DNA of 64,000 bases from positions 28,768-92,767 of the forward strand of contig NZ_LIPN01000060.1 of NCBI RefSeq assembly GCF_001418325.1, in the 5' to 3' direction. The notes below the pieces were generated by a model. That model saw only the letters and a program-made list of their open reading frames with translations, was not told the origin of the DNA and did no database searches. Numbering within the stretch: the first letter of the stretch is position 1; each line of letters starts with the position of its first letter. Positions 1 through 9,800 of this stretch are shown piece by piece. Source of the DNA: Streptomyces atriruber (GTDB taxonomy: Bacteria > Actinomycetota > Actinomycetes > Streptomycetales > Streptomycetaceae). Made by a program: the position numbers and the translations under genes.

Positions 1-1
1 G

Positions 2-145
2 CGGACACTGGCCGCCGAGGGCACACAGGAGTCCCTGCTGCCCCGCATGCAGACCCGCTCGCGGCTCTACGAAGTCCTTGGCTACGAGGACTACGCCGCC
101 TACGACTCGGCCGTCTTCGACTTCACGCTGCCGCCCGGCGTCTGA
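2..145 (+). CDS. prpB: Methylisocitrate lyase, C-terminal fragment
   Basis: Only the last 47 residues lie in the window; the reading frame is open from the first bases and ends in TGA at 143-145. The tail contains MQTRSRLYEVLGYEDY, which matches my memory of the C-terminus of PrpB-type 2-methylisocitrate lyases, where an MQTR..LYE..NY motif closes the barrel. PrpB cleaves 2-methylisocitrate to pyruvate and succinate in the methylcitrate cycle for propionyl-CoA. The next gene, 70 bases downstream on the same strand, is a citrate/methylcitrate synthase, which supports this reading. The identity rests on a short stretch plus context. Confidence 0.65.
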   Translation, partial: RTLAAEGTQESLLPRMQTRSRLYEVLGYEDYAAYDSAVFDFTLPPGV

Positions 146-215
146 TCCACCACCCATGTCCACCGCCCCGGCCCGTTCCCCGAGCCGGAGCGCGCCCTCG
201 TCACTGGAGGACCGC

Positions 216-1358
216 ATGACCTCTGCCCCGCCCGTCGCACCGGCCGTCCACCGCGGTCTCGCCGGTGTGGTCGTCGACACCACCGAGATCTCCACTGTCA
301 TCCAGGAGACCAACTCCCTGACCTACCGCGGCTATCCGGTCCAGGACCTCGCCGCCCGCTGCTCCTTCGAGGAGGTGGCCCACCTCCTCTGGCACGGAGA
401 GCTTCCCGACGCCGGACAGCTCGGCGCATTCACGGCCCGCGAGCGTGCCCTCCGCCCGCTGGACCGCACCACCGCGGAGCTCCTGGGACGCCTGCCCGGG
501 ACGTGCCACCCCATGGACGTCCTGCGTACCGCCGTCAGCCTCTTCGGCGCCGAGGACCCCACCGAGGACGACGACAGCGCGACAGCCAACCGGACCAAGT
601 CCCTTGCCCTGCTGGCGAAACTGCCGACCGTGGTCGCCGCCGACCACCGCAGGCGACACGGACTCGCGCCCCTCCAGCCCGACCCGTCCCTCGGGTACGC
701 CGAGAACTTCTTCCACATGTGCTTCGGGGAGATCCCCGAGCCGGAAGTGGTCCGTTGCTTCGAGATCTCCTTGATCCTGTACGCCGAACACAGCTTCAAC
801 GCCTCGACGTTCACCGCCCGCGTCGTCACCTCGACCCTCTCCGACCTCTACAGCGCCGTCACCGCGGCCATCGGCGCTTTGAAAGGCCCCCTGCACGGTG
901 GCGCCAACGAGGCCGTGATGCACATGCTCAACGAGATCGGCGACCCGTGCCGGGCCGAGGGATGGCTCGACGAGGCGCTGGCCGCCAAGCGCAAGATCAT
1001 GGGATTCGGCCACCGCGTCTACAAGCACGGCGATTCACGTGTGCCGATCATGCAGGAGGCCACCGACCGTCTCGTCGCACGCGCGGGCGACCCCGAAGTC
1101 ACCCGGCTGGCCACGCTGCACGCAGCCCTGCGACACGCCATGGTCGGCCGCAAGGGCATCCACCCCAACCTCGACTACCCGGCCGGGCTCGCCTACCACC
1201 TCATGGGATTCGACATCCCCACCTTCACCCCGATCTTCGTGATGAGCCGCATCACCGGGTGGACGGCCCACATCACCGAACAGCTGGACCACAACGCCCT
1301 GATCCGTCCCCTGGGCGCCTACACCGGACCTGACCAGCGGACCGTCCCGGCCCTTTGA
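216..1358 (+). CDS. prpC: 2-methylcitrate synthase / citrate synthase
   Basis: A 380-residue member of the citrate synthase family, the usual length for the bacterial type II-like and methylcitrate enzymes. It condenses oxaloacetate with propionyl-CoA (or acetyl-CoA) in the cytoplasm. The catalytic landmarks are present: LHGGAN with the first histidine, the signature GFGHRVYK with the second histidine, and HPNLDYPAG with the catalytic aspartate. The start chosen is ATG 216, with CTGGAGG at 204-210 as ribosome site; an upstream in-frame ATG at 78 lies inside prpB and is ignored. Lying directly after a prpB-like gene, methylcitrate synthase is more likely than housekeeping citrate synthase, though sequence alone does not fix the acyl-CoA preference. 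Transcription probably ends at the hairpin over its stop codon. Confidence 0.88.
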   Translation: MTSAPPVAPAVHRGLAGVVVDTTEISTVIQETNSLTYRGYPVQDLAARCSFEEVAHLLWHGELPDAGQLGAFTARERALRPLDRTTAELLGRLPGTCHPMDVLRTAVSLFGAEDPTEDDDSATANRTKSLALLAKLPTVVAADHRRRHGLAPLQPDPSLGYAENFFHMCFGEIPEPEVVRCFEISLILYAEHSFNASTFTARVVTSTLSDLYSAVTAAIGALKGPLHGGANEAVMHMLNEIGDPCRAEGWLDEALAAKRKIMGFGHRVYKHGDSRVPIMQEATDRLVARAGDPEVTRLATLHAALRHAMVGRKGIHPNLDYPAGLAYHLMGFDIPTFTPIFVMSRITGWTAHITEQLDHNALIRPLGAYTGPDQRTVPAL

Positions 1359-1376
1359 CGAGTCCAGGGCCGGGAC
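1344..1376. terminator. Perfect 11-bp hairpin at the end of prpC
   Basis: GTCCCGGCCCT at 1344-1354 pairs perfectly with AGGGCCGGGAC at 1366-1376 around an 11-base loop that holds the prpC stop codon. It sits between two convergent genes, so it can serve both strands. There is no U-tract, which is common for Streptomyces terminators. Confidence 0.75.
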
Positions 1377-1389
1377 GCCTGCCAGGTCG

Positions 1390-2901
1390 TTACTTGTCCG
1401 GCTCCGCCGCGCAGGCGATGTCCTCGGCCGGACGCCGTCCGTCGGCCAGGAAGGCCGTCACCGAGTTGTTCGCGCACATGTTGCGGCCGAACGGGTAGAC
1501 ACCGTGCCCGCCCTGATCGGCGGTCACCATCGTGGCCCGGTCGCCGAGTGCCCTCCGCAGCTTCATGGCGCCGACGAGGGGGGTTCCGGGGTCGCGCTCG
1601 TTCTGCACCATCAGTACGTTCGACGGGCCGCTGTCACCGATCCGCACCGGCGGCTCGACCCGGCTGTCCGGCCAGTACGCGCAGGGCTTGATGCTTCCGG
1701 TGCTCCCGCCCAGCTTCGGGTACTTCAGCCGGTCGATCGCGGCGTTGCGCTGGTAGTCCCGGACCTTGCCGGGCCAACGCGAGTCACCGCAGGTCACATA
1801 GAAGTGACTGGCCAGGAGGTTCTCCGAGAGCGGCGGCGGAGGCGGCAGCGGCTCGCCCTTGTCCAAGGCACGCCATTCCTCGGCCAGTTCGGGCATGAGG
1901 CCGTCGACGTAGAGACGATCGAACGTCACCCCGCGGAACAGCGTCCCGTCGATGCCGCCGACCGGTTTGGCGTCCAGCCGCTTCGCGAGTTCGAAGAACT
2001 TGGCGGTCACCTGCTTCGGTGTGCTGCCCAGCCCGTACTCGGGGTGCGCGGCCGCGTGCGCCGCGAAGTCCGGGAACCGGTCCTCCATGCCGCGGCCGAG
2101 CAGGCGGAAGTTCCCCAGGTCGTAGCCGCCGGGGCCCATGTTGCTGTCGAGCACGATCCGGTCGCTGCGCCCGGGGAACAGCGTCGTGTACACCGCGCCG
2201 AGGTAGCTGCCGTAGGAGGCACCGAGGTAGGAGGCCTTCGGCTCGCCCAGTGCCGCGCGGATCCGGTCCATGTCGCGTGCGGTGTTCGCGGTGGTGGTGT
2301 GGGGCAGCATCCACGCCGTCCGGGACGTGCCGCACTGTTCGGCGATGGTCCGCGCGTAGGGCGCCTCCTTGGCGACGTCCGCCGCGGTGTGCGCGTACGG
2401 CGGGAAGTTGCCGCGCGCCTGCTGCCGCGGGGTCAGGTCGCAGGTGACCGGCGTGCTGCGGCCGACACCACGCGGGTCGAAGCCGATCACGTCGTAGGAG
2501 TCGAGGACGGCCTTCGGCAGCCCGGCACCGGCGAGCAGTGCCGGGTAGTCGAGCCCGGAGCCACCGGGGCCGCCCGGGTTGGTCAGCAGCACACCGCGGC
2601 GCTTCGAAGGGTCCCGGCTCGCCAGCCGGGAGACGGCGATCTCGATCTGCCTGCCCTCGGGGGCGCGGTAGTCCAGCGGGACGTCGAGCGTCGCGCACTC
2701 GAGACGGGGCGCGGCGGCGTCCTGCGCTCCTGTCTTCTGCGCTCCTGTCTTCTGTGATCCTGCCTTCTGCGGACACGGGCCCCACTTCAGGGAGTCCGTC
2801 GTGGCCGTCGGTGTGTCCGGAGTTGCCGCTGCCGGGGCTCCCGACATCGCGGCCGCGGCGACTGCGGTGGCGGCGAGGGCGAGGGACAGGGTCTTGCGCA
2901 T
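1390..2901 (-). CDS. Secreted tripeptidyl aminopeptidase-like alpha/beta hydrolase
   Basis: A 503-residue secreted serine hydrolase of the Streptomyces Tap/Slp (peptidase S33) type, which removes N-terminal di- or tripeptides outside the cell. The N-terminus MRKTLSLALAATAVAAAAMS followed by GAPAAA is a classic signal peptide. The fold shows the oxyanion region NPGGPGGSG, the nucleophile elbow GASYGSY (serine near residue 229), an acidic NERDPGTP segment and the catalytic histidine in QGGHGVYP. The tail with two cysteines (NMCANN and DIACAA) fits the extra C-terminal domain of this group. ATG 2901 is chosen because AGGAGG lies just upstream; a longer form from 2973 lacks this site. After the signal peptide comes a short K/T/G/Q repeat, encoded by a 15-16 base direct repeat at about 2721-2770. 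It is divergent from the two-component pair. Confidence 0.87.
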   Translation of the reverse strand: MRKTLSLALAATAVAAAAMSGAPAAATPDTPTATTDSLKWGPCPQKAGSQKTGAQKTGAQDAAAPRLECATLDVPLDYRAPEGRQIEIAVSRLASRDPSKRRGVLLTNPGGPGGSGLDYPALLAGAGLPKAVLDSYDVIGFDPRGVGRSTPVTCDLTPRQQARGNFPPYAHTAADVAKEAPYARTIAEQCGTSRTAWMLPHTTTANTARDMDRIRAALGEPKASYLGASYGSYLGAVYTTLFPGRSDRIVLDSNMGPGGYDLGNFRLLGRGMEDRFPDFAAHAAAHPEYGLGSTPKQVTAKFFELAKRLDAKPVGGIDGTLFRGVTFDRLYVDGLMPELAEEWRALDKGEPLPPPPPLSENLLASHFYVTCGDSRWPGKVRDYQRNAAIDRLKYPKLGGSTGSIKPCAYWPDSRVEPPVRIGDSGPSNVLMVQNERDPGTPLVGAMKLRRALGDRATMVTADQGGHGVYPFGRNMCANNSVTAFLADGRRPAEDIACAAEPDK

Positions 2902-3008
2902 CTGGTGTCCTCCTGGGGCGACGCACGCGGTCGTGCGCCGGAACGAGCGGGTGACGGAGGTGAGTCTGTTCATCCGGCGTCACCGGCGCATCGGCCCTAC
3001 GGGTCGAG

Positions 3009-3036
3009 TCACCTTCGACCGAAGTCGAAGTGGTGA
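3009..3036. promoter_or_regulatory. Candidate operator: nested inverted repeat between hydrolase and histidine kinase
   Basis: TTCGAC (3014-3019) and GTCGAA (3024-3029) form an inverted repeat around CGAA, flanked by TCACC (3009-3013) and GGTGA (3032-3036). It lies in the 208-base divergent region, about 75 bases before the kinase start. The palindrome suits a dimeric NarL-type regulator, so autoregulation by the neighbouring response regulator is a reasonable inference. Confidence 0.45.
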
Positions 3037-3109
3037 TCCGACTCCGGGAGGGGGCGGGACTGGCCCAGGGGCTGCTGCACCGGCCGCACAGCTTCGCGAC
3101 AATGACCGG

Positions 3110-4297
3110 ATGAACACGGACGTCGCGCCACGGCTCGGGGGGTGGCAGCAGACAGGGCGGCTGGTCGCGGCCGCCGCCCTGGGCATCTTCTTCTGGCTCT
3201 CCACCGGCGCGGCGCTGCCGCGGGGGTGCGCGACCGGCACGTGCTCCTGGTTCGTCACCGGTGATCCGCTGGTGGCACTCGGCTGCCTGACGGCGCTCCT
3301 GTGGCGCCGACGGTTCCCGCTCGCCGTCGCCATGACGGTCGCTGTCGCCTCGGGTGCTTCGGTACTCGCCATCGGCGCCGCGCTGCTGGCTCTGTGCTCC
3401 ATTTCCACGCATCGCCGTCCGGCGCGGATCGGAGTCGTCGCGCTCGGCTTCGTGGCCGCGTCGCAACTCACCCTCGTGTTCTACCCGGTCACGAGCCCGC
3501 CCGGCTCGGTATGGCTCCAACTCGCACCCACGGCACTGTGCGCGGGCATCGCGGTGGCCGTCGGCGTGGCCATCGGCGCACGGCGCGTCGAGATGCAGTC
3601 CTTGCGGGAGCGGGCGGAGAGCACGGAACGGGAACAATCCGCGCGTGCGGCCCAGGCACGGGCCCTGGAACGGAACCGCATCGCCCGGGAGATGCACGAC
3701 GTGCTCGCGCACCGGATCTCCCTGGTCGCCATGCAGGCCGGAGTGCTGGACCACCGCGGGAACCTCAGCGCCGAGGAGAACCGCATGCTGATCCGCGGCA
3801 TCGCCGACGGCTCCCACCAAGCGCTGGAAGAACTACGAGACGTCCTCGGCGTGCTCCGCGCCGTCCCGGGCCGCCCGGAGCCGCCGCAGCCCTCCCTGGA
3901 CCGGATCCCGGAGCTGGTGGCCGACGCCCGCGCTTCCGGAGTGGACGTCACACTCACCACCACGGTGACGGGGAAACCGTCCGACGTCGTGGGACGAACC
4001 TGCTACCGGGTCATCCAGGAAGGACTGACCAACGCGGCCAAACACGCCCCGGGCGCCCAAGTGCACGTCACCGTCGAGGGAACAGCCGGTGACGAACTGC
4101 TCGCGAGCATCCACAACTCCCCGGCCACCAGGACGACGACCGCTCGACCGCCCGCATCAGGATTCGGCCTGCTCGGCCTCGCCGAACGCATCACCCTCGC
4201 CGACGGAGAACTGAGCCACCACCCGACACCCGACGGCGGATACGTCCTCACCGCGCGGCTACCCTGGCCGCACCACGACCACGGAAAGAGAAGCTGA
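3110..4297 (+). CDS. NarL-type sensor histidine kinase (HisKA_3)
   Basis: A 395-residue membrane kinase. The first ~160 residues hold four or five hydrophobic segments with short loops and no obvious extracellular sensor domain, suggesting membrane or intramembrane sensing. A coiled linker (MQSLRERAESTEREQ) leads to the dimerisation/phosphoacceptor motif EMHDVLAHR, with the histidine near residue 196. The ATP-binding part has an N-box-like CYRVIQEGLTNAAKHA at about residue 298 and the late glycine motif GFGLLGLAERI. ATG 3110 is chosen because the upstream open frame has no conserved content. The stop is directly followed by the GTG of the response regulator, so the two form one operon. The signal cannot be read from the sequence. 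Confidence 0.9.
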   Translation: MNTDVAPRLGGWQQTGRLVAAAALGIFFWLSTGAALPRGCATGTCSWFVTGDPLVALGCLTALLWRRRFPLAVAMTVAVASGASVLAIGAALLALCSISTHRRPARIGVVALGFVAASQLTLVFYPVTSPPGSVWLQLAPTALCAGIAVAVGVAIGARRVEMQSLRERAESTEREQSARAAQARALERNRIAREMHDVLAHRISLVAMQAGVLDHRGNLSAEENRMLIRGIADGSHQALEELRDVLGVLRAVPGRPEPPQPSLDRIPELVADARASGVDVTLTTTVTGKPSDVVGRTCYRVIQEGLTNAAKHAPGAQVHVTVEGTAGDELLASIHNSPATRTTTARPPASGFGLLGLAERITLADGELSHHPTPDGGYVLTARLPWPHHDHGKRS

Positions 4298-4975
4298 GTG
4301 GAGAGCGAGCGGGAGCCGGTGCGTGTCGTCATCGTCGACGACGAACAACTGGTGCGCCTGGCGCTTCGCCTCGTCATCGACGGCGAACCGGACCTGACCG
4401 TCGTCGCGGAGGCGGCCGACGGGGACGCCGCGCTCACGGTGGTGGAAGAGCATCGGCCGGACGTCGTGCTGATGGACATCCGGATGCCCGGCCGTGACGG
4501 CCTCGACGCGACCCGGGAACTCCTCGCCCGGCCGACGCCGCCCGGGGTGCTCATGCTGACCACGTTCGACTCCGACGACCTGGTCCTCGGCGCGCTGCGC
4601 GCCGGAGCCCTCGGGTTCGTCCTGAAGGACACCCCGCCCGCACAGATCCTCGACGCGGTGCGCACGGTCGCGGGCGGGAACCCGGTGCTGTCCCCGGCGG
4701 CCACGGCACGGGTGATCGCCGCAGCCACCGGGCCGCAGTCCCCCGGGACCCGCCGCTCGTCCCGCCGAGCCGCGCGGAAACAGTTGTCCGCGCTGACCGA
4801 ACGGGAACTCGACACCGCCCGGGCCATCGCGGACGGTCTCGGCAACCCGGAGATCGCCGAGCGGCTGCACATCAGCGTCGGGACCGTCAAGGCACACACG
4901 GGCAGCCTGTTCGCCAAGCTGGCGGCCGAGAACCGGGTGCAGATCGCGCTCCTGGTCCGCGACGCGGAGGAATGA
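4298..4975 (+). CDS. NarL/LuxR-family response regulator
   Basis: A 225-residue regulator with an N-terminal receiver (acidic pair DD near residue 12, phosphoacceptor Asp near residue 60 in VLMDIRMPG, Lys in LKDTPP) and a C-terminal LuxR helix-turn-helix (LTERELDTARAIADGLGNPE through VGTVKAHTGSLFAKL). It starts with GTG on the base after the kinase stop, with GGAAAGAG upstream, so it is translationally coupled to the kinase. The likely targets are its own operon and the divergent peptidase gene, through the inverted repeat at 3009-3036; that is inference. The gene ends 18 bases from the convergent end of the large operon, with no hairpin visible between them. Confidence 0.92.
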   Translation: MESEREPVRVVIVDDEQLVRLALRLVIDGEPDLTVVAEAADGDAALTVVEEHRPDVVLMDIRMPGRDGLDATRELLARPTPPGVLMLTTFDSDDLVLGALRAGALGFVLKDTPPAQILDAVRTVAGGNPVLSPAATARVIAAATGPQSPGTRRSSRRAARKQLSALTERELDTARAIADGLGNPEIAERLHISVGTVKAHTGSLFAKLAAENRVQIALLVRDAEE

Positions 4976-4993
4976 CCGGCCGCGCGCGAAGTG

Positions 4994-6808
4994 TCAGACG
5001 ACGGTATCGGTCAGAACGTCGAAGGTGAGGCCGCTGGAGCGCTCGCCGTGGCCGGTGGCGCGCTGCGCGGAGAGCCAGACGACGACGCGGCCGTCCCGCC
5101 ACCGGGTCCTGTTGAAGGCGACGGTGATCCGGGTGCCGGTGCGCGCGACCTCCTCCTCGTTGATGAAGTACGGCCGCCCCGCGTCCAGTCCCTCGCGCAG
5201 CAGGGCCGTGCGTGGCCGGACGGGGGTGCCGTCCACCTCGCTGGGCATCGCGGCGCGCTGGAGTTGCACGCTCCGGGTGTCCCCGGGCACGTGTACGGGG
5301 ATGAAAGGGATCCAGTTCTCGGGGACGGGGCTCGCGATCTTGTAGGCGACGTCGGCGTGCGGTTCGTCGACGGGCCCCGGTGGGTGCAGCCTGCGCCGCT
5401 GGGCCAGGTGTTCGGCGGCTGCCTCGTCGCCGCCCCGCGGTCCGCCGTCCGCCAGTTGGACCGTCTGCTCGATGCCCCAGACGAGGTTGGCGTTCTCGTC
5501 CCGTACGAGCGCCACGTCCTGCAGCGCCGGGCCCGTGGCGACCTTCGGGGTGCCGGGCGGCAGGAGCAGGCCGGTCCCGCCGTCGGCGCCGAGCGTGAAC
5601 ATCGACCAGCGCTGCCAGTCCTGCCGCTCGCCCGTGCCCGCCGGGGTGATCCATCGGCGCTGTCCGAAGACGTCGGTGACCGCCAGTCCCTGGACGGTGG
5701 CGAGCGTTCCGGCGGGTACGTCGCAGGGGAGCTGGTACCAGTCGTTGCTGAAGACGAGTGCGAACTCCAGGAAGACGAGCCGGGCGAGGTCGGTGCTGTC
5801 GGGGGTGACGGCGGCGAAGTTCGTGTTCCCGTCCTCCAGCGCCCACCAGCGCGGCAGGGGCATCCCGGCGTAGCCGACGGGTGCCGGGAATACGGTGCGT
5901 CCCGCCGGTACGGGCGTCGGGCCCGTCCCGCCGAGCGAGCCGCCGGGATCGGTGGAGAAGGCGTACCAGTCGAGCTCACCGCCCGGGTACTCGGCGGCCG
6001 TCAGGACCTGCTCGCCCCCGCCGGGGGCGGGAGCGGAGACGGCGAAGGAGTGCTCCAGGCGCCGGGCGTTCCAGGTGGCGTCGCCGTCGGGCCGCTCCGC
6101 GGTCACCCCGGTCGGCTGGTCGATCAACTGGTCGAACCAGGACGTCAGCCGGGGTGCGAGCGCGTCCAGGGCCGCGCGGTGCGGGCCGGGCAGATCGATG
6201 CCGTCCGAGGCCCGCCCGCCCGCCTTGAGGTGCTGGTAGAGCAGGTAGCCGTCCATGCGGCGCCCGGCGAGCGCCTGCATGGTCGCCCAGACCTCCGGGT
6301 GCGCGACCAGTGCGCTGTCGGCCTCGTCGGCGGGGTCGGGCAGCGCCACCGGGTAGCGCGCGGTGAACTGCTCCGGTACGTCGTGCGCGCGGAAGACCGG
6401 CGGGTCGGACACCAGCTTGCGCCAGCGGCGGCCCAGCGCGAGGCGCAGATCGAAGGAGGTCCGCTCGGAACCGGACACGAAGGGCAGCGGACGGCGTTCG
6501 GCGACCGTCTCCAGGGGCCGGTCGGCGGGCAGCGGCTCGGCCGGCCCGCCCTCCGGACGGAACCGGCCCGGCGTGCTGGTCGTGATGGCGTACCGCGCGG
6601 TCACCGGCGAGCCCGCGTCGGCGCCCTGGAACTCGCCGAGCTGCCACTGGCGGGTCAGCAGCCACAGCGCGTCCCGTACCTCCGCCCGCAGCGCGCGGTC
6701 GAAGTCGGTGGTGCGCGGCCTGCCTTCGAGCCGGTTCCAGACGCCGACGGCGGGGTGCGCACGGTCCCGGAGCGCGCCGGCCAGATCCGTGATGCGTGGC
6801 TCAGTCAT
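4994..6808 (-). CDS. Unrecognised 604-residue protein, last gene of the giant operon
   Basis: I do not recognise a named family. The protein is soluble-looking, with no signal peptide or membrane segment, and rich in Trp, Arg and Pro. The N-terminus has WNRLEGRPRTTDFDRALRAE and then LLTRQWQLGEFQGADAGSP, which looks like a constrained motif and which I believe recurs in homologues of this cluster (memory, unverified). The middle contains many aromatic and Asp-rich turns (ELDWYAFSTDPGG, PLPRWWALEDGNTNF). The C-terminal ~100 residues (RTGTRITVAFNRTRWRDGR, VVVWLSAQRATGHG) look beta-rich. Its ATG overlaps the stop of the 1753-residue gene by eight bases (ATGACTGA), so it is translated from the same message. 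A structural or scaffold role is possible; nothing suggests an enzyme active site. Confidence 0.8.
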   Translation of the reverse strand: MTEPRITDLAGALRDRAHPAVGVWNRLEGRPRTTDFDRALRAEVRDALWLLTRQWQLGEFQGADAGSPVTARYAITTSTPGRFRPEGGPAEPLPADRPLETVAERRPLPFVSGSERTSFDLRLALGRRWRKLVSDPPVFRAHDVPEQFTARYPVALPDPADEADSALVAHPEVWATMQALAGRRMDGYLLYQHLKAGGRASDGIDLPGPHRAALDALAPRLTSWFDQLIDQPTGVTAERPDGDATWNARRLEHSFAVSAPAPGGGEQVLTAAEYPGGELDWYAFSTDPGGSLGGTGPTPVPAGRTVFPAPVGYAGMPLPRWWALEDGNTNFAAVTPDSTDLARLVFLEFALVFSNDWYQLPCDVPAGTLATVQGLAVTDVFGQRRWITPAGTGERQDWQRWSMFTLGADGGTGLLLPPGTPKVATGPALQDVALVRDENANLVWGIEQTVQLADGGPRGGDEAAAEHLAQRRRLHPPGPVDEPHADVAYKIASPVPENWIPFIPVHVPGDTRSVQLQRAAMPSEVDGTPVRPRTALLREGLDAGRPYFINEEEVARTGTRITVAFNRTRWRDGRVVVWLSAQRATGHGERSSGLTFDVLTDTVV

Positions 6809-9800
6809 GGTCGGCCTTCCAGCGCACGTTGGCGATCGAGAGATCGGTGCTGATGGTGATCGGCTGCGTGGTCGCGGACATGAGCGTGGCGGGCAGCAGG
6901 TGCCCGTACGCGCTGTCCTCCAGGTGTACGGGCTCCACGGCGCGGGCCCTCGCCATGTCGAAGGTCTCGTGGACCGCCGCCACCAGGTCGGAGGTGTCCC
7001 AGGTGCCGGTCCGTACGGGCGGTACGACGAGCAGCATCGCCTGGGGCGGTTCGGAGTCGGGACGGTCCACGTCTGCGGTGATCGCGGTGGTCTCCAGATC
7101 GGCGGGAATCACCTCGGTCCACTCGTCGAGCAGCAGTCCGCAGTGCGGCTCGTCCTCGTCCGCGCCGTCGGCGTAGTGCGCCGTGAACAGCAGCCTGTCC
7201 TCGGTGATCGCGGCACCGGGGGCGAACTCCATGCCGAGCCAGTGGTCGTTCTGGCGGAACGGGAGCTGGACGGGCGTCAGCCCGGGCTCCTCCTCGTCGT
7301 CCCGCAGCGCGGAGCCGAGCAGCACCGCACGCTCCCACAGCCGGGGCATCTCGCGGACCCGGGCGAGCCCGTGGATCCAGTCGTCCAGCGGGAAGTCCCG
7401 CTTCACGGGCGCCCGGGTCAGGTGCTCCACGAGCTTGTCGCTGTCCCTGCGCGCCTTGGCCCACTCGGCGGTGAGCGCGTCGGGCGGCGCGAACTCGGGA
7501 ACGGCGAGGACTTCGGGGCCGAGCATCGCCCGGAGCGCCTCGGTGGCCGCCGCGACGCGGTCGGGGCCGGTGATCGCCCGGTCGTACTCGGCGAGCGCGG
7601 CATCGGCCGCGGCGAGCCGGACGGCGATGTCGGCACGCAACGCGCTTGCCCGGTCGAGCAGTTGCCTGCCGAAGGCGACGACCCGGTTCTCGACGGGCGT
7701 CAGGTCGAGCCCGGCGGGGTCGAAGCCGGTGAGCGGCAGCAGGTCGGTGACGTCGTCGAGCAGTGCGCCGAGCGTGCTCCGCGTCGTCCGTGCCTGCTGG
7801 TTCAGTGCCTGGAGGCGGTTGCGGAAGCTGGTGCGGCGGTTGCCGACGATGCCGCGCAACTGTCCGGGGCTGCTGGGGAGGGTGGCGGTCGGTGTGGTGG
7901 TGAGGAGCCGTTCGGCCTGCTGGAGCACACGGAAGCGTTCGCTGACGGGGGTGTTGGACGGCAGCGTGTCGTACTGGGCGAGGAGTGCGTCGGCGTCGGC
8001 CAGCGCCCTTGTCATGCGTGACGCGGTGGTGGCGACGGCGGCGAGCACATCGGCGTACGCGCTGCCGCGCCACTGGACGAGTTCGCCCCAGCCGCTGCGC
8101 ACCATCCCGAACCCGGCCGCCGTGGTAGCGAGTTCGGCGTAACGGGTGAGGAAGCCGTCGATGGCGGCGAGCACCGCGGCCCGTGACGGCTGCGCGGGCG
8201 GGTCCGGGTAGAGGGGGGAGAGGTCGTGGACGAAGTCGGCGGCCTCTTCGTCGAGGTCGGCGAGGGAGCCGCGGACGGCGGCGGGCCGTGCGCGGGACAG
8301 CGACACCGCGTCGTCGGCGGCGCGGTCCACGGTCGCGGTGCCCGCGGCGGGCACGAGGTCGCTGGTGCGCAAGGGGCGTGAGGTGGTCAGCAGGGTGCGC
8401 AACGCGGCGATGAGCGGGGAGAGTTCGAAGAAGGTGACCTTGCCGGGGACGCGGACGGTGTGGCCGATGGTGAGGGCGGCATCGGGGCGCGGATGGTCCT
8501 TGTCGACCACGGTGCCGATGATCCGGTCCTCCAGGTCGGTCATCGCCTCGGCGCCCACTGAACGGACCGTCCACAGCAGGTCGATCGGGTCGAGCCCGAG
8601 GTCGTCGAGGGCGACGACGCGGCCCCGGGCCTGCCCGCTCACCGGGTCGGTCCAGGTGACGCGCGCGACGACGTCGTCGGCGTCGGGCAGCATCCCCGCC
8701 AGCCAGTCGTCGACTGCGGGTTCGGCCTGCGCCCTGGGGGTGGCGCGGCTCTCCGGGCGCAGCCCGGGCCGCAGCCGCAGTCCGAAGCGGTGGGTGAGGG
8801 TGGTGCCGCTGCGCGGGGTCTCGACCACGGAGGGCTGGGGCGGGAACCCGGCCTTGGCGTAGGCGTCGAGAGTCGCGGAGGCGCGCTCGGTGTTCCCGGC
8901 CAGCGCCTGATGGGCACTCTCGGCCACGGCGAGGTCGGCGAGGGCGTCGTGCACGTCCAGGAGCGCGTGGACCTCGGCGGTGACGGCCGCGGCCTGGCCG
9001 GCAGTGGCGGGCGGCAGTACGTCGCCGAGGCCGAACGGGTAGCTGTCCGGCACCCCGGTGCGGGTCACGTGCCGGACCAGGGCGAGGCCGTCGACGACGT
9101 TGCGTGCCTCGACCTGCTCGATCGGCACGGCATCGGAGGGATCGATCGCCGTCTGGGGGATCTTCCCCGCGCGCAGGGGGAACCGTTCGCGCAGCGCGGT
9201 GATGAAGCGGTCGACCTCCGCCTCGACGTGCCGGTCGTGCAGGCCGCGCTCGAGGCGGTAGCCGAGGAGCGCGCCGAGCGGCTGGCCCTGTCGCAGCCCG
9301 TCGAGCAGGCTCAGCGCGATCCGTACCCGCCGCGAGCCGAGGTCCACGGCGAAGGTGCTGGGGTTGTCGGGGCCCGCGTTGGCCGTGTACCCGGCGCGCA
9401 GGACGGCGGCGGTCCTGGCGTGGCCGGGCGAGGGGGCGTGGACGAAGCCCGCGTTGTCCGGGTCGTGCAGGAGCGGCGCGCCACCGCTGAAGATCTCCGC
9501 GAGCTTGCCGGTCAGCTCCACCGGGGTGAGCTGCGCCGCGCCGGGCCGGACATCCTCCAGCCAGCCGTAGGCGCCGAGGTGCAGGCCCGGACGGGGCACC
9601 GTGGAGCCGGTGGCGCCGAACCGCAGTTCCTCCAGGCGCGCGGTGGCCAGGCCGGTGCGCCAGGCGTCGAGCCGGTAGGTGGCCAGGTCGAGGTGTTCGG
9701 CGAGCAGCCGCTCCAGGCGGGCTGTGGGCAGGTCGGCGAGGATGCCGAGTGCCGTGATCTGTTCGGCCAGTTCGGCGGTGGCGGGGGTGCTGCCGAGCAC

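Noticed and set aside
78..215. N-terminal extension of prpC from ATG 78
   Set aside because: It lies inside the end of the prpB-like gene in another frame, is low-complexity Pro/Arg/Ser, and a strong ribosome site supports ATG 216.
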